64,000 bases of DNA from Catellatospora sp. KI3 (lineage in GTDB: Bacteria > Actinomycetota > Actinomycetes > Mycobacteriales > Micromonosporaceae), in the NCBI RefSeq assembly GCF_029948125.1, contig NZ_JASAMB010000010.1:186001-250000 (forward strand). The letters are read 5' to 3'. Shown piece by piece: positions 10,655 through 19,497 of this stretch. Numbering within the stretch: position 1 is the first letter of the stretch; each line of letters starts with the position of its first letter. The notes under the pieces were generated by a model. The model was given only the letters and a program-made list of their open reading frames with translations. It did no database searches and was not told the DNA's origin. A program made the translations under genes and the position numbers.

Positions 10655-13600
10655 GTGAAGCTCCACTGGCGCGGCCTCGGGCACACCCGCCCGAAACGGA
10701 CCCGCCTGTCCCGGACCCTGGCCACCGTGACGACCGTCGCGGTTGCGGCGGTCCTCGCCCTCGGCAACGCGGCGCACGCCGGCGACCCGGTCGACGTCGA
10801 CAGCCAGGAACTGCGCGACAAGCTGTTCGTCGCCTCGGTGCGCCTGCACTCGCAGGGCAACCAGGGCCTGAAGGACCTGGTGCTCAGCACCGAGATGTAC
10901 GGCTACCGCCAGCTGCACCCCACGTTCACGCTGGAGCAGCTGCGCGATCACACCGCCGTGATGAGCCAGTGGTACGACGGCAAGCTGACCGGCAGCGACG
11001 CCAACCGGCAGGCCTACGAGCTGCTGCCGCACATGCTCAACATGCTGGCCCTGCACCCCGAGGCCGCGATCGCCGCTCCGATCATGAAGGAGCTGCTGGA
11101 CACGGTCGTCAGCCCGGACGCCAAGGCCTACGGCGAGCGCCTGGACCAGGTCGCCACGGCCCAGTTCTCCTACGACCAGTTCCAGCGCCTCTACCCGGTG
11201 CAGGACATGATGTGGCGCCGCATCACCACCCTGGCCCAGCAGGACGCGCAGTTCTCGGCGGCCTGGGACGGCAGCTTCGGCGCCCGCCTGGGCGTGCTGT
11301 CGACCGCGTCGCTGGACCAGCTCGCCGCCGACCCGATGATCTCGGTGTACCTCAACGTCGACGCGATCCTGGCGCACCAGCAGAACACCGAGCAGTACCT
11401 GGCCGAGGCCAAGGCGCAGCTGCTCACCGCGATGCAGCGGCTGGAGCAGCAGAACACCGTCATGGTGTCGACGGTCGGCCAGCTCAACGCGGCGTACCCG
11501 GCCACCGGCATCGGGCCGCGCCCCGACACCGCGGTCTTCAACCGGGAGCGTGACGCCGCGGCCGCGCGGCAGAAGATCATCGACGGCGCGGGCAGCGCGG
11601 TCGAGGTGCTGGCGAAGCTCATCGGCTACGTGGACGCCAAGTCCGGCCGGATCGCGGCCGGGGTCGGCAAGGCGGCGGTGCAGATCGCCACGTCGATCAA
11701 CAAGTACATCCCGTCGATCGCGGGGCTGAGCCTGGGCCAGGCGCTCACCTCGATGAGCACCGTGGCGCTGACCGGCAACATCATCGGCGCCATCGGCGCG
11801 CTGCTGCCGGTCTTCGCCGAGCAGACCACGCCCGAGCAGATGATCATGGATCAGATCAACCAGCTCCGGCAGGAGGTCGGCGCGCTGGCCAGCACCATGC
11901 AGAGCCGCTTCGACCGGGTCGAGCACGCGCTGACCGTCGTCTACACCGAGATGCTGGACAAGTTCGACCAGGTCATCGACCTGCAGCACGCGACCCTGGC
12001 CGAGCTCGCCGAGCTGGAGCGCGGGCTCTACCAGCTGAACACCACGGTGGACAACTGGGGCGTGCAGATCATGCAATCGCTGCAGCAGGGCCAGCTCAAC
12101 GCGGTCAAGGAGCGGATCAACTGGGGTATCGGCCACAAGCAGACCTACGGTGAGCCGATCCAGAGCTACTTCGACTACCAGACGGTGGAGAACCCGCTGC
12201 ACCTGATGGCGACCGACACCGCCTTCAACCCGCCCTTCGCCGGACCCGACGCCTCCACGTACGCCTCGCAGAACCCGATGACGGTGCTGCAGACGTACAA
12301 GGCCAAGGGGTCGGTGGACTACCTCGACTGGTACGCCCGGCAGAACTTCGGCTGGCAGGCGCCGCAGGTCAACCAGCCCGCCGACGTGGTCCCGTGGATC
12401 GTGGCGGCCCGCGCCTACGCCCGCCTGGTGGCCGAGAACCCGGCCTACGCCAGGCAGGTCAACCAGGCGCGCACCGGGGGCGTCCTCGGCGCCGGCCAGG
12501 GCATCATCAACTCCACCACCCAGTTCAGCAAGCCGCTGGCGACCCCGGACGCCAACGGCAGGCGCACCAACGCGCTGTTCAACGGCCTGTCGGCCGAGTA
12601 CCGCGCCGCGCTGCAGAACTTCTCGGGCCAGCTCGCGGCCATCCGCGGCACCAACCCGGGCGGCAAGACGTACAGCATGTTCGGCAACGGCGACCAGTTC
12701 ACCGCCGCCACCCTGCCCGACGCCGCCAAGATGAGCGACCCGGCGAAGGTGCCGCCGTGCACCGGCACCGGCCCCTCGCTGACCCGCCCCGCGACGGTCA
12801 CCCTCAACGGCACCCCGGCCAGCCTGCTGTTCGCGCAGTACGCCCACCCAGACGCGCCCACGGTCAAGCTGTGCTACTCCGGCGGCCTGGCCAACGTGGA
12901 GACCTACGACGACATCAAGTGGCACCACGAGTACGCCGACCTCCAGGTCACCATCCGGGTCTGGGTCCGCTGGGCGGGCCGGGAGTACGACTACCGCAGC
13001 TGGACCATGACCTGGGGCCTCGGCGAGGTCTGCCGCCAGTACCTGTCCGGCGCCCCCGGCGGGTTCTGCCGCAACTCCAGCTACTACCTGAACCTGTGGG
13101 ACGCCAACTACCTGGCCGGCTTCACCGCCGGCGCGCTGGACCAGACGGACCCGAACCTGGGCACCACGGCCCGCAACCGGATGAACGAGTACCTGTCCGG
13201 CCGGCAGAAGGCGTACTACGACCGCGTCCTGGGCGCCCTGGCCGACTCCAACAGCGAGCTGTTCAAGGCCGACGCGCGGGTGAGCAAGGCGGTGCGGCTG
13301 ATCCAGGCCTACACCCAGCTCGGCTTCGCCAAGGCGCTGATCAACGACGACGTGCTGGCGGTCATCACCAGCGGCGTCGAGCGGCTGCCGAGCAACCTGG
13401 ACGGCATCCAGTTCATCACCGGCTCGTTCGCCAAGGCCCAGGCCAACTACGCGGGCTGCAACCCGATCACCCCGGGTGGGGCCTGCGCGCCCGACACCGG
13501 CACGTTCAACCCGCTCGCGGGCCAGTTCTACCTCCCGACGAACTGCAATCCGGGCAACCCAGCCGGTGCGTCGGGCGATCCGATCGGCGACTGCGTGCTG

Positions 13601-13750
13601 GCCATCGGCAACGTGCGCGACGCCGTGTACGACCAGCAGATCGAGCAGCACTCCAAGGAGCTCGCCGCCGGGACCTACACCGAGGGCCTGCCGGACGTGC
13701 TGGCGGTGCTGGAGGAGCTGACCCTGGCCGACACGGTGGTCCGCCGCTGA
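10655..13750 (+). CDS. Large secreted alpha-helical protein, function unknown (pore-forming-toxin-like layout)
   Basis: A 1031-aa protein from GTG 10655, preceded by GAGAGGAA. A Sec signal peptide ends near AHA-GD (residue 42). Residues ~45-480 are predicted helical and lack cysteine. They include heptad-like segments (LAEAKAQLLTAMQRLEQQ, ~residue 250, and DQINQLRQEVGALASTMQSR, ~400) around one strongly hydrophobic stretch (ALTGNIIGAIGALLPVF, ~372-388). The C-terminal half has about ten cysteines (for example VCRQY and GFCRNSS) and looks globular. A long helical bundle interrupted by a hydrophobic hairpin resembles ClyA/Hbl-type alpha-pore-forming toxins, but I see no sequence signature proving it. 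A helical surface or spore-coat protein is the alternative. Confidence 0.75.
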   Translation: MKLHWRGLGHTRPKRTRLSRTLATVTTVAVAAVLALGNAAHAGDPVDVDSQELRDKLFVASVRLHSQGNQGLKDLVLSTEMYGYRQLHPTFTLEQLRDHTAVMSQWYDGKLTGSDANRQAYELLPHMLNMLALHPEAAIAAPIMKELLDTVVSPDAKAYGERLDQVATAQFSYDQFQRLYPVQDMMWRRITTLAQQDAQFSAAWDGSFGARLGVLSTASLDQLAADPMISVYLNVDAILAHQQNTEQYLAEAKAQLLTAMQRLEQQNTVMVSTVGQLNAAYPATGIGPRPDTAVFNRERDAAAARQKIIDGAGSAVEVLAKLIGYVDAKSGRIAAGVGKAAVQIATSINKYIPSIAGLSLGQALTSMSTVALTGNIIGAIGALLPVFAEQTTPEQMIMDQINQLRQEVGALASTMQSRFDRVEHALTVVYTEMLDKFDQVIDLQHATLAELAELERGLYQLNTTVDNWGVQIMQSLQQGQLNAVKERINWGIGHKQTYGEPIQSYFDYQTVENPLHLMATDTAFNPPFAGPDASTYASQNPMTVLQTYKAKGSVDYLDWYARQNFGWQAPQVNQPADVVPWIVAARAYARLVAENPAYARQVNQARTGGVLGAGQGIINSTTQFSKPLATPDANGRRTNALFNGLSAEYRAALQNFSGQLAAIRGTNPGGKTYSMFGNGDQFTAATLPDAAKMSDPAKVPPCTGTGPSLTRPATVTLNGTPASLLFAQYAHPDAPTVKLCYSGGLANVETYDDIKWHHEYADLQVTIRVWVRWAGREYDYRSWTMTWGLGEVCRQYLSGAPGGFCRNSSYYLNLWDANYLAGFTAGALDQTDPNLGTTARNRMNEYLSGRQKAYYDRVLGALADSNSELFKADARVSKAVRLIQAYTQLGFAKALINDDVLAVITSGVERLPSNLDGIQFITGSFAKAQANYAGCNPITPGGACAPDTGTFNPLAGQFYLPTNCNPGNPAGASGDPIGDCVLAIGNVRDAVYDQQIEQHSKELAAGTYTEGLPDVLAVLEELTLADTVVRR

Positions 13751-13766
13751 CGGCCGCCGCCTGACC

Positions 13767-13808
13767 GCCCGTGCGGCGGGACCGGTGATCCCGGCCCGCC
13801 GCACGGGC
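13767..13808 (+). terminator. Terminator hairpin after the 1031-aa protein gene
   Basis: Perfect 14-bp arms GCCCGTGCGGCGGG (13767-13780) and CCCGCCGCACGGGC (13795-13808), 17 bp after the stop codon. Confidence 0.85.
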
Positions 13809-13954
13809 GTCTCCACCTCTGTTCAGCCGATCGAAGATGACCGAAAGTACTGTCGCCCGTGCGGAGCGCAGTTCGCATCTTTCAGAGCGCAACGCGAACG
13901 TACGACGCCCGCCGGGCGACCCGCTTTCCGACCCTCGTCTCGATGGGATCCACC

Positions 13955-14479
13955 ATGGACAACCACGGGGATGACTATGCCGCGTTCGTCCGGTCCCGAA
14001 GTCATGCCCTGCTCCGCTCGGCCTACCTGCTCACCGGCGATCAGCACCTGGCCGAGGACCTGGTACAGGAGGCCCTCGCCCGGACCCACCGGGCCTGGTC
14101 CCGGCTCCACGAGTCCGGCAACGCCGAGGCCTACGCGCGCCGGATCATGTACCACACCCAGGTGTCGGTATGGCGGCGGCGCAGAGTCGCCGAGTACCTG
14201 CCCGGCGACCTCCCCGACCAGCCGGACCGCCGCACCGACGACGCCGAGTCGATCACCTGGCGGATGGCGCTGGCCCGAGCGCTGAGCTCGCTCAGCGCCA
14301 AGCAGCGGGCGGTCGTGGTGCTGCGCTACTTCGAGGACCACACCGAGGCCGAGGCGGCCGACCTGCTCGGGGTGTCGGTCAGCACCGTCAAGACCCAGAC
14401 CGCGCGCGCTCTGGACCATTTGCGCAAACGCGTGCCTGAGCTCCGGGAGTTCCGGGCCGCAGAGGGGACCGGACGATGA
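13955..14479 (+). CDS. SigE-family ECF RNA polymerase sigma factor
   Basis: A 174-aa sigma factor from ATG 13955, with GGGA nine nt upstream (an in-frame ATG at 13943 is the alternative). Region 2 is visible as FVRSRSHALLRSAYLLTGDQ and AEDLVQEALARTHRAW. Region 4 is LSAKQRAVVVLRYFEDHTEA followed by the helix-turn-helix AADLLGVSVSTVKTQTARAL. Length and sequence match the SigE-family clade that is expanded in Micromonosporaceae and Streptomyces. Its TGA overlaps the ATG of the next gene, so the membrane beta-propeller protein is its co-translated partner and may control it like an anti-sigma factor. Confidence 0.9.
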   Translation: MDNHGDDYAAFVRSRSHALLRSAYLLTGDQHLAEDLVQEALARTHRAWSRLHESGNAEAYARRIMYHTQVSVWRRRRVAEYLPGDLPDQPDRRTDDAESITWRMALARALSSLSAKQRAVVVLRYFEDHTEAEAADLLGVSVSTVKTQTARALDHLRKRVPELREFRAAEGTGR

Positions 14480-15585
14480 ACGACGACCTGCTGCGCGACG
14501 GCCTCGCGCGGATCGGCGACCAGGCGAGGCCGGTGGAGTTCCTCGACCGCGCGCTGTCGCGCTCCCAGCGCATCGGGCGCAATCAGAAGCTCGCGGCGAG
14601 CACCGGCGCGGCCGTCGCCATGGCGGTGATCGGCGGGCTCGTCTGGCAACTGGGCGGCCTGACGAACCCGGCCGAGCCCGCCACCCCCTCGGCGACCCCG
14701 TCCGCCGCCTCCGCTGCGCCTTCCACTCGGCCGTCGGCACCGCCGTCCGTGCAGGTGACGCCGGCGTTGCTGGCGCCGGGCGGGTTGCCGGGCCGGTTGT
14801 TCTACCGGGCCCCCGAGCGGGTGGTCTGGTGGTCGGCGTCGCAGCTCGGTGCCGTGCCGGGCGTGGACTCGGAGACGATGAACGTGTCGCCCGACGGCAG
14901 CAGCGTCTCGTTCGTCGACGGGAACGGGGACCTGGTGGTGGCCGACCTGCTCGGCGGGCACCGGACCACGGTGCTGCGCGGCGTGGTCGGAGTCGGGTAC
15001 GAGCCGGTCTGGTCGCCGGACTCGCGGCGGCTGCTGGTGGCGACGGGCCTGCCCGGCGAGATGGTCTACGGCGTGGTGACGGTCGCCTCTGGGGTCTTCG
15101 TGCCGCTGGCGCACCAGCCGGACGGGATGCACCCGCTGTGGTCGGCCGACGGCCGGCACCTGGCCTTCAGCACCGGCGAGTGCCGGCTGGTGACGGCCGA
15201 CGCCGACGGCGGCGGCGCGCGGGTGGTGCCGGTGTTCGGGGACGACGACCCCGCGGTTAACAAGCAGCGGCGGCGCAGCTGCGACCCGTTCAGCATCTCC
15301 GCCGCCGGCGGGTTCGTCGCCGTCCACCAGCGTACGGGCGACGAGCCCGACGGCGACTACGGCCGGGACTTCCTCGCCAACGCCGTGGTGGACACCCGCA
15401 CCGGCGCGGAGGTGGCGCTGCCGGTCACCGGACCGATCACGGCCGTGCTGTTCCTCACCGACGGCAGGATGCTGGTCCGCACCAGGGGAGAGCTGACGCT
15501 GCTGCGCCCCGACCGCACCGTCGAGACCCGGTTCCCCGAACCGGACCAGGTGAAGAACCAGTCGCTGCTGGCCTACACCAGCTGA
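14476..15585 (+). CDS. Membrane-anchored TolB/PD40-type beta-propeller protein, sigma factor partner
   Basis: A 369-aa protein that overlaps the sigma factor by 4 bp (ATGA). Residues 1-36 are cytoplasmic. One membrane helix follows (~37-55, AASTGAAVAMAVIGGLVW), then a Pro/Ser-rich linker (~60-92). The extracytoplasmic part carries WD40-like/PD40 propeller blades, seen as VSPDGSSVSFV, WSPDSRRLLVA and WSADGRHLAFS. There is no HxxxCxxC zinc anti-sigma motif, so if it holds the sigma factor it does so through a different N-terminal segment. Signal sensing outside with sigma control inside is inference from the operon. Confidence 0.8.
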   Translation: MNDDLLRDGLARIGDQARPVEFLDRALSRSQRIGRNQKLAASTGAAVAMAVIGGLVWQLGGLTNPAEPATPSATPSAASAAPSTRPSAPPSVQVTPALLAPGGLPGRLFYRAPERVVWWSASQLGAVPGVDSETMNVSPDGSSVSFVDGNGDLVVADLLGGHRTTVLRGVVGVGYEPVWSPDSRRLLVATGLPGEMVYGVVTVASGVFVPLAHQPDGMHPLWSADGRHLAFSTGECRLVTADADGGGARVVPVFGDDDPAVNKQRRRSCDPFSISAAGGFVAVHQRTGDEPDGDYGRDFLANAVVDTRTGAEVALPVTGPITAVLFLTDGRMLVRTRGELTLLRPDRTVETRFPEPDQVKNQSLLAYTS

Positions 15586-15593
15586 CGACTTCC

Positions 15594-15626
15594 GGCTCTG
15601 CCCGCGCCGCCCGCGCGGGCAGAGCC
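15594..15626. terminator. Bidirectional terminator between convergent sigma factor units
   Basis: Perfect 14-bp arms GGCTCTGCCCGCGC (15594-15607) and GCGCGGGCAGAGCC (15613-15626) with a 5-nt loop, lying between stops of the plus and minus transcripts. Confidence 0.9.
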
Positions 15627-15637
15627 GTCCAGCCTGG

Positions 15638-16882
15638 TCAGCCTGCCTGGCTCTCGTCCTCGGCCCGCTCCAGCAGGGCCTGCCGCTCCGGCTCGGTCCG
15701 CGCCGCGGCGGCCGCCCGGCGGAACAGCGCGGCGGCCCGGCCGTGGTCGCCGTCGCGGGCGGTGAGGTGCGCCTCGACCGCGATCGTGTGCGGGTAGTCG
15801 TCCAGCGCCCCGCCCGCGCGGGCCCGCGCCAGCAGGGCCAGCCCGGCCGCCGGGCCGTAGGCGTACCCGTGCGCCACCGCGCGGTTCAGCTCCACCACCG
15901 GGCTGGGCTGCTGCCGGGTCAGCGCGTCGTAGCAGTCCGCGATCCGGACCCAGTCCGTGTCGGCCGGGGTCGCCGCGGCGGCGTGGCAGGCCGCGATCCG
16001 GGCCTGCAGCGCGTACGGCCCGTCCTCGGGCACCTCCGCCAGCAGGGCCAGCCCCTCCACGATCGCGCCCCGGTCCCACCGGGACCGGTCCTGCTGGTCC
16101 AGGGTCAGCAGCCGGCCCTGCCCGTCGCGCCGGGCGGTCCGGCGCGAGTCCTGCAGCAGGCACAGCGCCAGCAGCGCCCGCACCTCCGGCTGGGCGGGCA
16201 TCAGGTGCGCCAGCAGCCTGGTCAGCCGGATCGCCTCGGCGGCGAACGCGGGCTCGCCGTCCGCGTTGTAGCCGTGCGTGAACAGCAGGTACAGCACCGC
16301 GAGCACGCCCGGCAGGCGCTCGGCCAGGGCCGGACCCTGCGGCACCCGGTACGGGATGCCCGCCTGGGCGATCTTCGTCTTCGCCCGGGTCAGCCGCCGG
16401 GTCATGGTCGACTCGCCGATCAGGAACGCGCGGGCGATGTCGCCGGTCGGCACGCCGCAGATGGTGCGCAGGGTCAGCGCCACCCGGGCCTCCAGCGGCA
16501 GCGCCGGATGGCAGCAGGTGAAGATCAGCCGCAGCCGGTCGTCCACCACCTCGCCGTCGTCGGCCGCCTGGTCCGCGCCGGACTCCTCGGTACGCGCCAG
16601 CACCGCCAGGTCGTGCAGCTTGCGGCGCTCCACCGCGGCCCGGCGCAGCACGTCCAGGGCCCGGTTGCGGGCCACGGTCATCAGCCAGCCGCCCGGATTG
16701 TCGGGCACGCCGCCACCCCATCGCTGCACCGCCTGGGCCAGCGCGTCCTGGGCGCAGTCCTCGGCCAGCGTCCAGTCGCCGGTGAGCCGGATCAGTGTCG
16801 CCACGATGCGCGGGTACGACTCGACCGCCGCGGCCGCGGCGGCCGAAGCCGCCGCGGCCCCCCGGTACGCGGTGCTGCTCAC
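15638..16882 (-). CDS. ECF42-type RNA polymerase sigma factor with TPR-like C-terminal extension
   Basis: A 414-aa protein starting at GTG 16882, which overlaps the stop of the DGPF gene by 4 bp (GTGA). Region 2 spans ~20-90 (LAEDCAQDALAQAVQRW, NRALDVLRR). Region 4 spans ~110-170 (LTLRTICGVPTGDIARAFLI). The remaining ~245 residues are the helical extension that defines this group, including LLFTHGYNA and LNRAVAHGYAYGP. ECF42 proteins are typically encoded beside YCII/DGPF-domain genes and lack an anti-sigma factor. The extension is thought to control activity. Both traits hold here. Confidence 0.9.
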   Translation of the reverse strand: MSSTAYRGAAAASAAAAAAVESYPRIVATLIRLTGDWTLAEDCAQDALAQAVQRWGGGVPDNPGGWLMTVARNRALDVLRRAAVERRKLHDLAVLARTEESGADQAADDGEVVDDRLRLIFTCCHPALPLEARVALTLRTICGVPTGDIARAFLIGESTMTRRLTRAKTKIAQAGIPYRVPQGPALAERLPGVLAVLYLLFTHGYNADGEPAFAAEAIRLTRLLAHLMPAQPEVRALLALCLLQDSRRTARRDGQGRLLTLDQQDRSRWDRGAIVEGLALLAEVPEDGPYALQARIAACHAAAATPADTDWVRIADCYDALTRQQPSPVVELNRAVAHGYAYGPAAGLALLARARAGGALDDYPHTIAVEAHLTARDGDHGRAAALFRRAAAAARTEPERQALLERAEDESQAG

Positions 16883-17214
16883 TGCTCGTAGACGGCGAAC
16901 GGCCGCAGCTCGATCCGGCCGCCCCGGGCCATCGGGTGCGTCCGCGCCACCTCGATCGCCTCGTCCAGGTCGGCGCACTCGAGCAGGTCGAAGCCGACGA
17001 TGATCTCCTTGGTCTCGGCGAACGGGCCGTCGGAGACGAGCAGCCGGCCGTTGCGCACCCGCACGGTCGTCGCCGTCGACAGCGGCCCCAGCTCGTGCCC
17101 GTCCAGCCGGCGCCCGGCGCCGTCGTTCTCGGCCACCCACGCGTGGATGTCGGGCTCCGGCGCGGTGTCGGTGTCCGGCTCGGTGTCCGTGCAAACCAGC
17201 ATCATGTACTTCAT
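16879..17214 (-). CDS. YCII-related DGPF-domain protein
   Basis: A 111-aa protein from ATG 17214, preceded by AAGGAG about 10 nt upstream. The fold begins MKYMMLV and carries the namesake SDGPFAETKEIIVGFDLL near residue 61, followed by DEAIEVARTHP and the C-terminal beta strand IELRPF. DGPF proteins are the standard genetic partners of ECF42 sigma factors. Their biochemical role is unsettled; a ferredoxin-like, possibly ligand-binding or hydrolase-like, function has been discussed. Translational coupling to the sigma gene suggests fixed stoichiometry. The 305-bp spacer upstream holds palindrome copy 1 and a likely promoter. Confidence 0.9.
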   Translation of the reverse strand: MKYMMLVCTDTEPDTDTAPEPDIHAWVAENDGAGRRLDGHELGPLSTATTVRVRNGRLLVSDGPFAETKEIIVGFDLLECADLDEAIEVARTHPMARGGRIELRPFAVYEQ

Positions 17215-17293
17215 CTGCCCTGCGCTCCTTCTGTCCTGGCCTGCTTACGAGACCTTGACGAACGTCCGCCGCCGGATCGGACAACCCCGCCCG

Positions 17294-17316
17294 GGAATTC
17301 TGCAACTTTCTTCCCC
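17294..17316. repeat. Possible degenerate half-copy of the dispersed palindrome
   Basis: ATTCTGCAACTTTCTTCCCC resembles the right arm of the dispersed palindrome (ATTCCTGCACTTTCCCCG) with indels. It lies about 25 bp before complete copy 1. It could be a decayed tandem copy or chance similarity. Confidence 0.35.
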
Positions 17317-17341
17317 ACGCCGTGATCTTGGCCCGGGGATT

Positions 17342-17408
17342 GGTGCAGTTTCGGGGAAAGTGCAGGTAAGAGCCCCAAGATTCCCGCAGTTTCCCCGAAC
17401 CTGCACCG
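17342..17408. repeat. Dispersed palindrome, copy 1
   Basis: Left arm GTGCAGTTTCGGGGAAAGTG begins at 17343. The right arm is CGCAGTTTCCCCGAACCTGC, ending near 17406. The loop contains CCCAAGATTCC, the loop type shared with copies 5 and 6. It lies in the 305-bp spacer between the divergent DGPF and amidase genes. The rest of that spacer shows only a TTGACC/TTGACG-type sequence and no gene. Confidence 0.85.
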
Positions 17409-17519
17409 CCCGCGCGTGGTGAAGGATTTTTTCGTAGCGTGAAGGTAGGGGGAAAGTATTGACCGGGCGGGGGATTGGGAGAAGGGTGGCTCGCATCGGA
17501 CATCGACAAGGAGTCATGC

Positions 17520-19490
17520 GTGTCACCCCGATCCCCCCTGCGCCGGTTGGCGCTGCTCACGACCGCCGGGCTCGCCCTCGGCACCGCCGCGGTCCCGGCC
17601 CCGGCCGGTGCCGAACCCGCCCCGCAGCCCCGTCAGGCGGCCTACCAGGCCGCGGCCGACGAGTTCGGCGTACCCGTGGACATCCTGCTGGGCGTCTCCT
17701 ATCTGGAGTCGCGCTGGGACGTGCACACCGGTGAACCCAGCACCTCCGGCGGCTTCGGCCCGATGCACCTGACCGACGCCGACTACGTGGCGGCCCTGCC
17801 CGTGCCGGAAGAGGTCGCCGTCGAGGCGCCCGAGGACGCCCGGGGCGACGACGCCCGCCCGAGGCCCGTCGGGCACCCCGCGCCGGCGCCCGCGCCCAGC
17901 GACGCCTCGCTGCGCACGCTGGCCGCCGCGGCGGAGCTGACCGGGCTGGACCCGGCGGTGCTGCGTACCGACGCGCAGGCCAACATCCGCGGCGGAGCCG
18001 CGCTGCTGTCGTCGTACCAGCGGGAACTGCAGGCGCCGGGCGGCGCCGGCAGTGACCCGGCGGCCTGGTACGGCGCGGTGGCCCGCTACTCCGGCGCCGA
18101 CGACGAGGCCGCCGCGGCCGCGTTCGCCGACGAGGTCTACGCCACGCTGGCCGAGGGCGCGGCCCGCACCACCGACGACGGCAGCGCGCTCAGCCTGCCC
18201 GCCCGCGCGGTCACCGCCGACAGGGGCTGGCTGTCCCACCTGCGCCTGCGCCGCCTGGAGCGGCCCGACGGCATCGAGTGCCCGATCGACGTCTCCTGCG
18301 AGTGGCTGCCCGCGCCGTACGAGGCCTTCGGCGACGGCGACTACGGCAACCACGACCTGGGCAACCGGCCGAGCAGCCAGCGCATCGAGTACATCGTCAT
18401 CCACGACACCGAGGCCAGCTGGGCCACCACCCTGCGGCTGGTCGACGATCCGACCTACCTGGCCTGGCACTACTCGCTGCGCTCGGTCGACGGCCACATC
18501 GCCCAGCACGTCAAGGCCAAGGACGTCGGCTGGCACGCGGGCAACTGGTACGTCAACGCCAAGTCGATCGGTTTGGAGCACGAGGGCTTCGCGGCCCAGG
18601 GCAGCTGGTACACCGAGGCGCTCTACCGCACGTCCGCGAAGCTGGTGCGGCACCTGGCGCTGCGGCTGGGCATCCCGCTGGACCGCCAGCACATCATCGG
18701 CCACGACAACGTCCCGGGCACGACCACCTCGACCGTGGCCGGGATGCACTGGGACCCGGGCCCGTACTGGGACTGGTCGCACTACTTCGACCTGCTCAAG
18801 GCGCCGTTCCGGGGCCTGCCGGACGTGCTGGCGCCGCACGCGGGCCTGGTCACCCTGGACCCGGACTTCGCCACCAACAAGCCCGCCTTCACCGGCTGCA
18901 CCGGCGCCGCGAGCAACCCGTGCCCGCTGCGCCCCAGCTCCGCCGTGATCCTGCGGACCGCCCCGGACCTGGGCGCGCCGCTGGTGCGCGACCCGGGCCG
19001 CTGCGGCACCAAGGCCAGCACCATGGTGGTCAGCGACCACTGCGCCCGCGCCTCGGCCGGGCAGACCTTCGCGGTGGCCGAGCGCTCCGGTGACTGGACC
19101 GCGATCTGGTACCTGGGCCAGAAGGCCTGGTTCCGCAACGCCGACGCCGGCCCGCGCTGGAGCATCGGCTTCGTGGTCGAGGCCAAGCCGAGCGTGGCCG
19201 CGGTCCCGGTGTACGGCCGGGCCTACCCCGAGGCGGCCGCCTACCCGGCCGGAGTGCCGGTCCAGGCGGTGAGCCCGTTCGCGCAGTACACCTTCGCGGC
19301 CGGGCAGCGCTACGCGGCCGGTCCGGTGCTGAGCCCGGAGTACTACCGGGCCAGCACCTTCGACTGGTCCTCACCCGGTGACGGCACCGTCATCCGGGGC
19401 GAGGACAGGTACGTGCAGATCCAGTTCGGACAGCGCATCGCATATGTCCGACTCGCCGACGTGGTCCTGCGCCCCTCGGTCCTGCCCTGA
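17520..19490 (+). CDS. Secreted peptidoglycan hydrolase: lysozyme-like plus N-acetylmuramoyl-L-alanine amidase
   Basis: A 656-aa protein. GTG 17520 is chosen because AAGGAG lies six nt upstream; the ATG at 17515 is out of frame. A signal peptide ends at PAGA-EP. Residues ~35-95 look like a transglycosylase (SLT/lysozyme-like) module with Glu63 in SYLESRWD and GGFGPMHLT. Residues ~285-410 are an Amidase_2/PGRP domain with zinc ligands His295 (IVIHDTE) and His395 (HIIGHDNVPG) and substrate residues in WHAGNWYVN. The C-terminal ~230 residues look like SH3-type or wall-binding modules. It probably cleaves the lactyl-Ala bond in cell-wall remodelling. A penicillin-binding protein gene follows. Confidence 0.85.
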   Translation: MSPRSPLRRLALLTTAGLALGTAAVPAPAGAEPAPQPRQAAYQAAADEFGVPVDILLGVSYLESRWDVHTGEPSTSGGFGPMHLTDADYVAALPVPEEVAVEAPEDARGDDARPRPVGHPAPAPAPSDASLRTLAAAAELTGLDPAVLRTDAQANIRGGAALLSSYQRELQAPGGAGSDPAAWYGAVARYSGADDEAAAAAFADEVYATLAEGAARTTDDGSALSLPARAVTADRGWLSHLRLRRLERPDGIECPIDVSCEWLPAPYEAFGDGDYGNHDLGNRPSSQRIEYIVIHDTEASWATTLRLVDDPTYLAWHYSLRSVDGHIAQHVKAKDVGWHAGNWYVNAKSIGLEHEGFAAQGSWYTEALYRTSAKLVRHLALRLGIPLDRQHIIGHDNVPGTTTSTVAGMHWDPGPYWDWSHYFDLLKAPFRGLPDVLAPHAGLVTLDPDFATNKPAFTGCTGAASNPCPLRPSSAVILRTAPDLGAPLVRDPGRCGTKASTMVVSDHCARASAGQTFAVAERSGDWTAIWYLGQKAWFRNADAGPRWSIGFVVEAKPSVAAVPVYGRAYPEAAAYPAGVPVQAVSPFAQYTFAAGQRYAAGPVLSPEYYRASTFDWSSPGDGTVIRGEDRYVQIQFGQRIAYVRLADVVLRPSVLP

Positions 19491-19497
19491 CGGCACG

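Noticed and set aside
9830-13816. Very long minus-strand frame of 1328 codons
   Set aside because: It is a shadow of the SARP and 1031-aa protein genes: low-complexity Arg/Gly/Val-rich translation, no domain motifs, no ribosome site, and the opposite strand has clear signal peptide and domain signatures.
17215-17519. Possible c-di-AMP (ydaO-type) riboswitch before the cell-wall amidase
   Set aside because: I could not find the conserved paired core elements of that class. The only strong structure is the dispersed palindrome.
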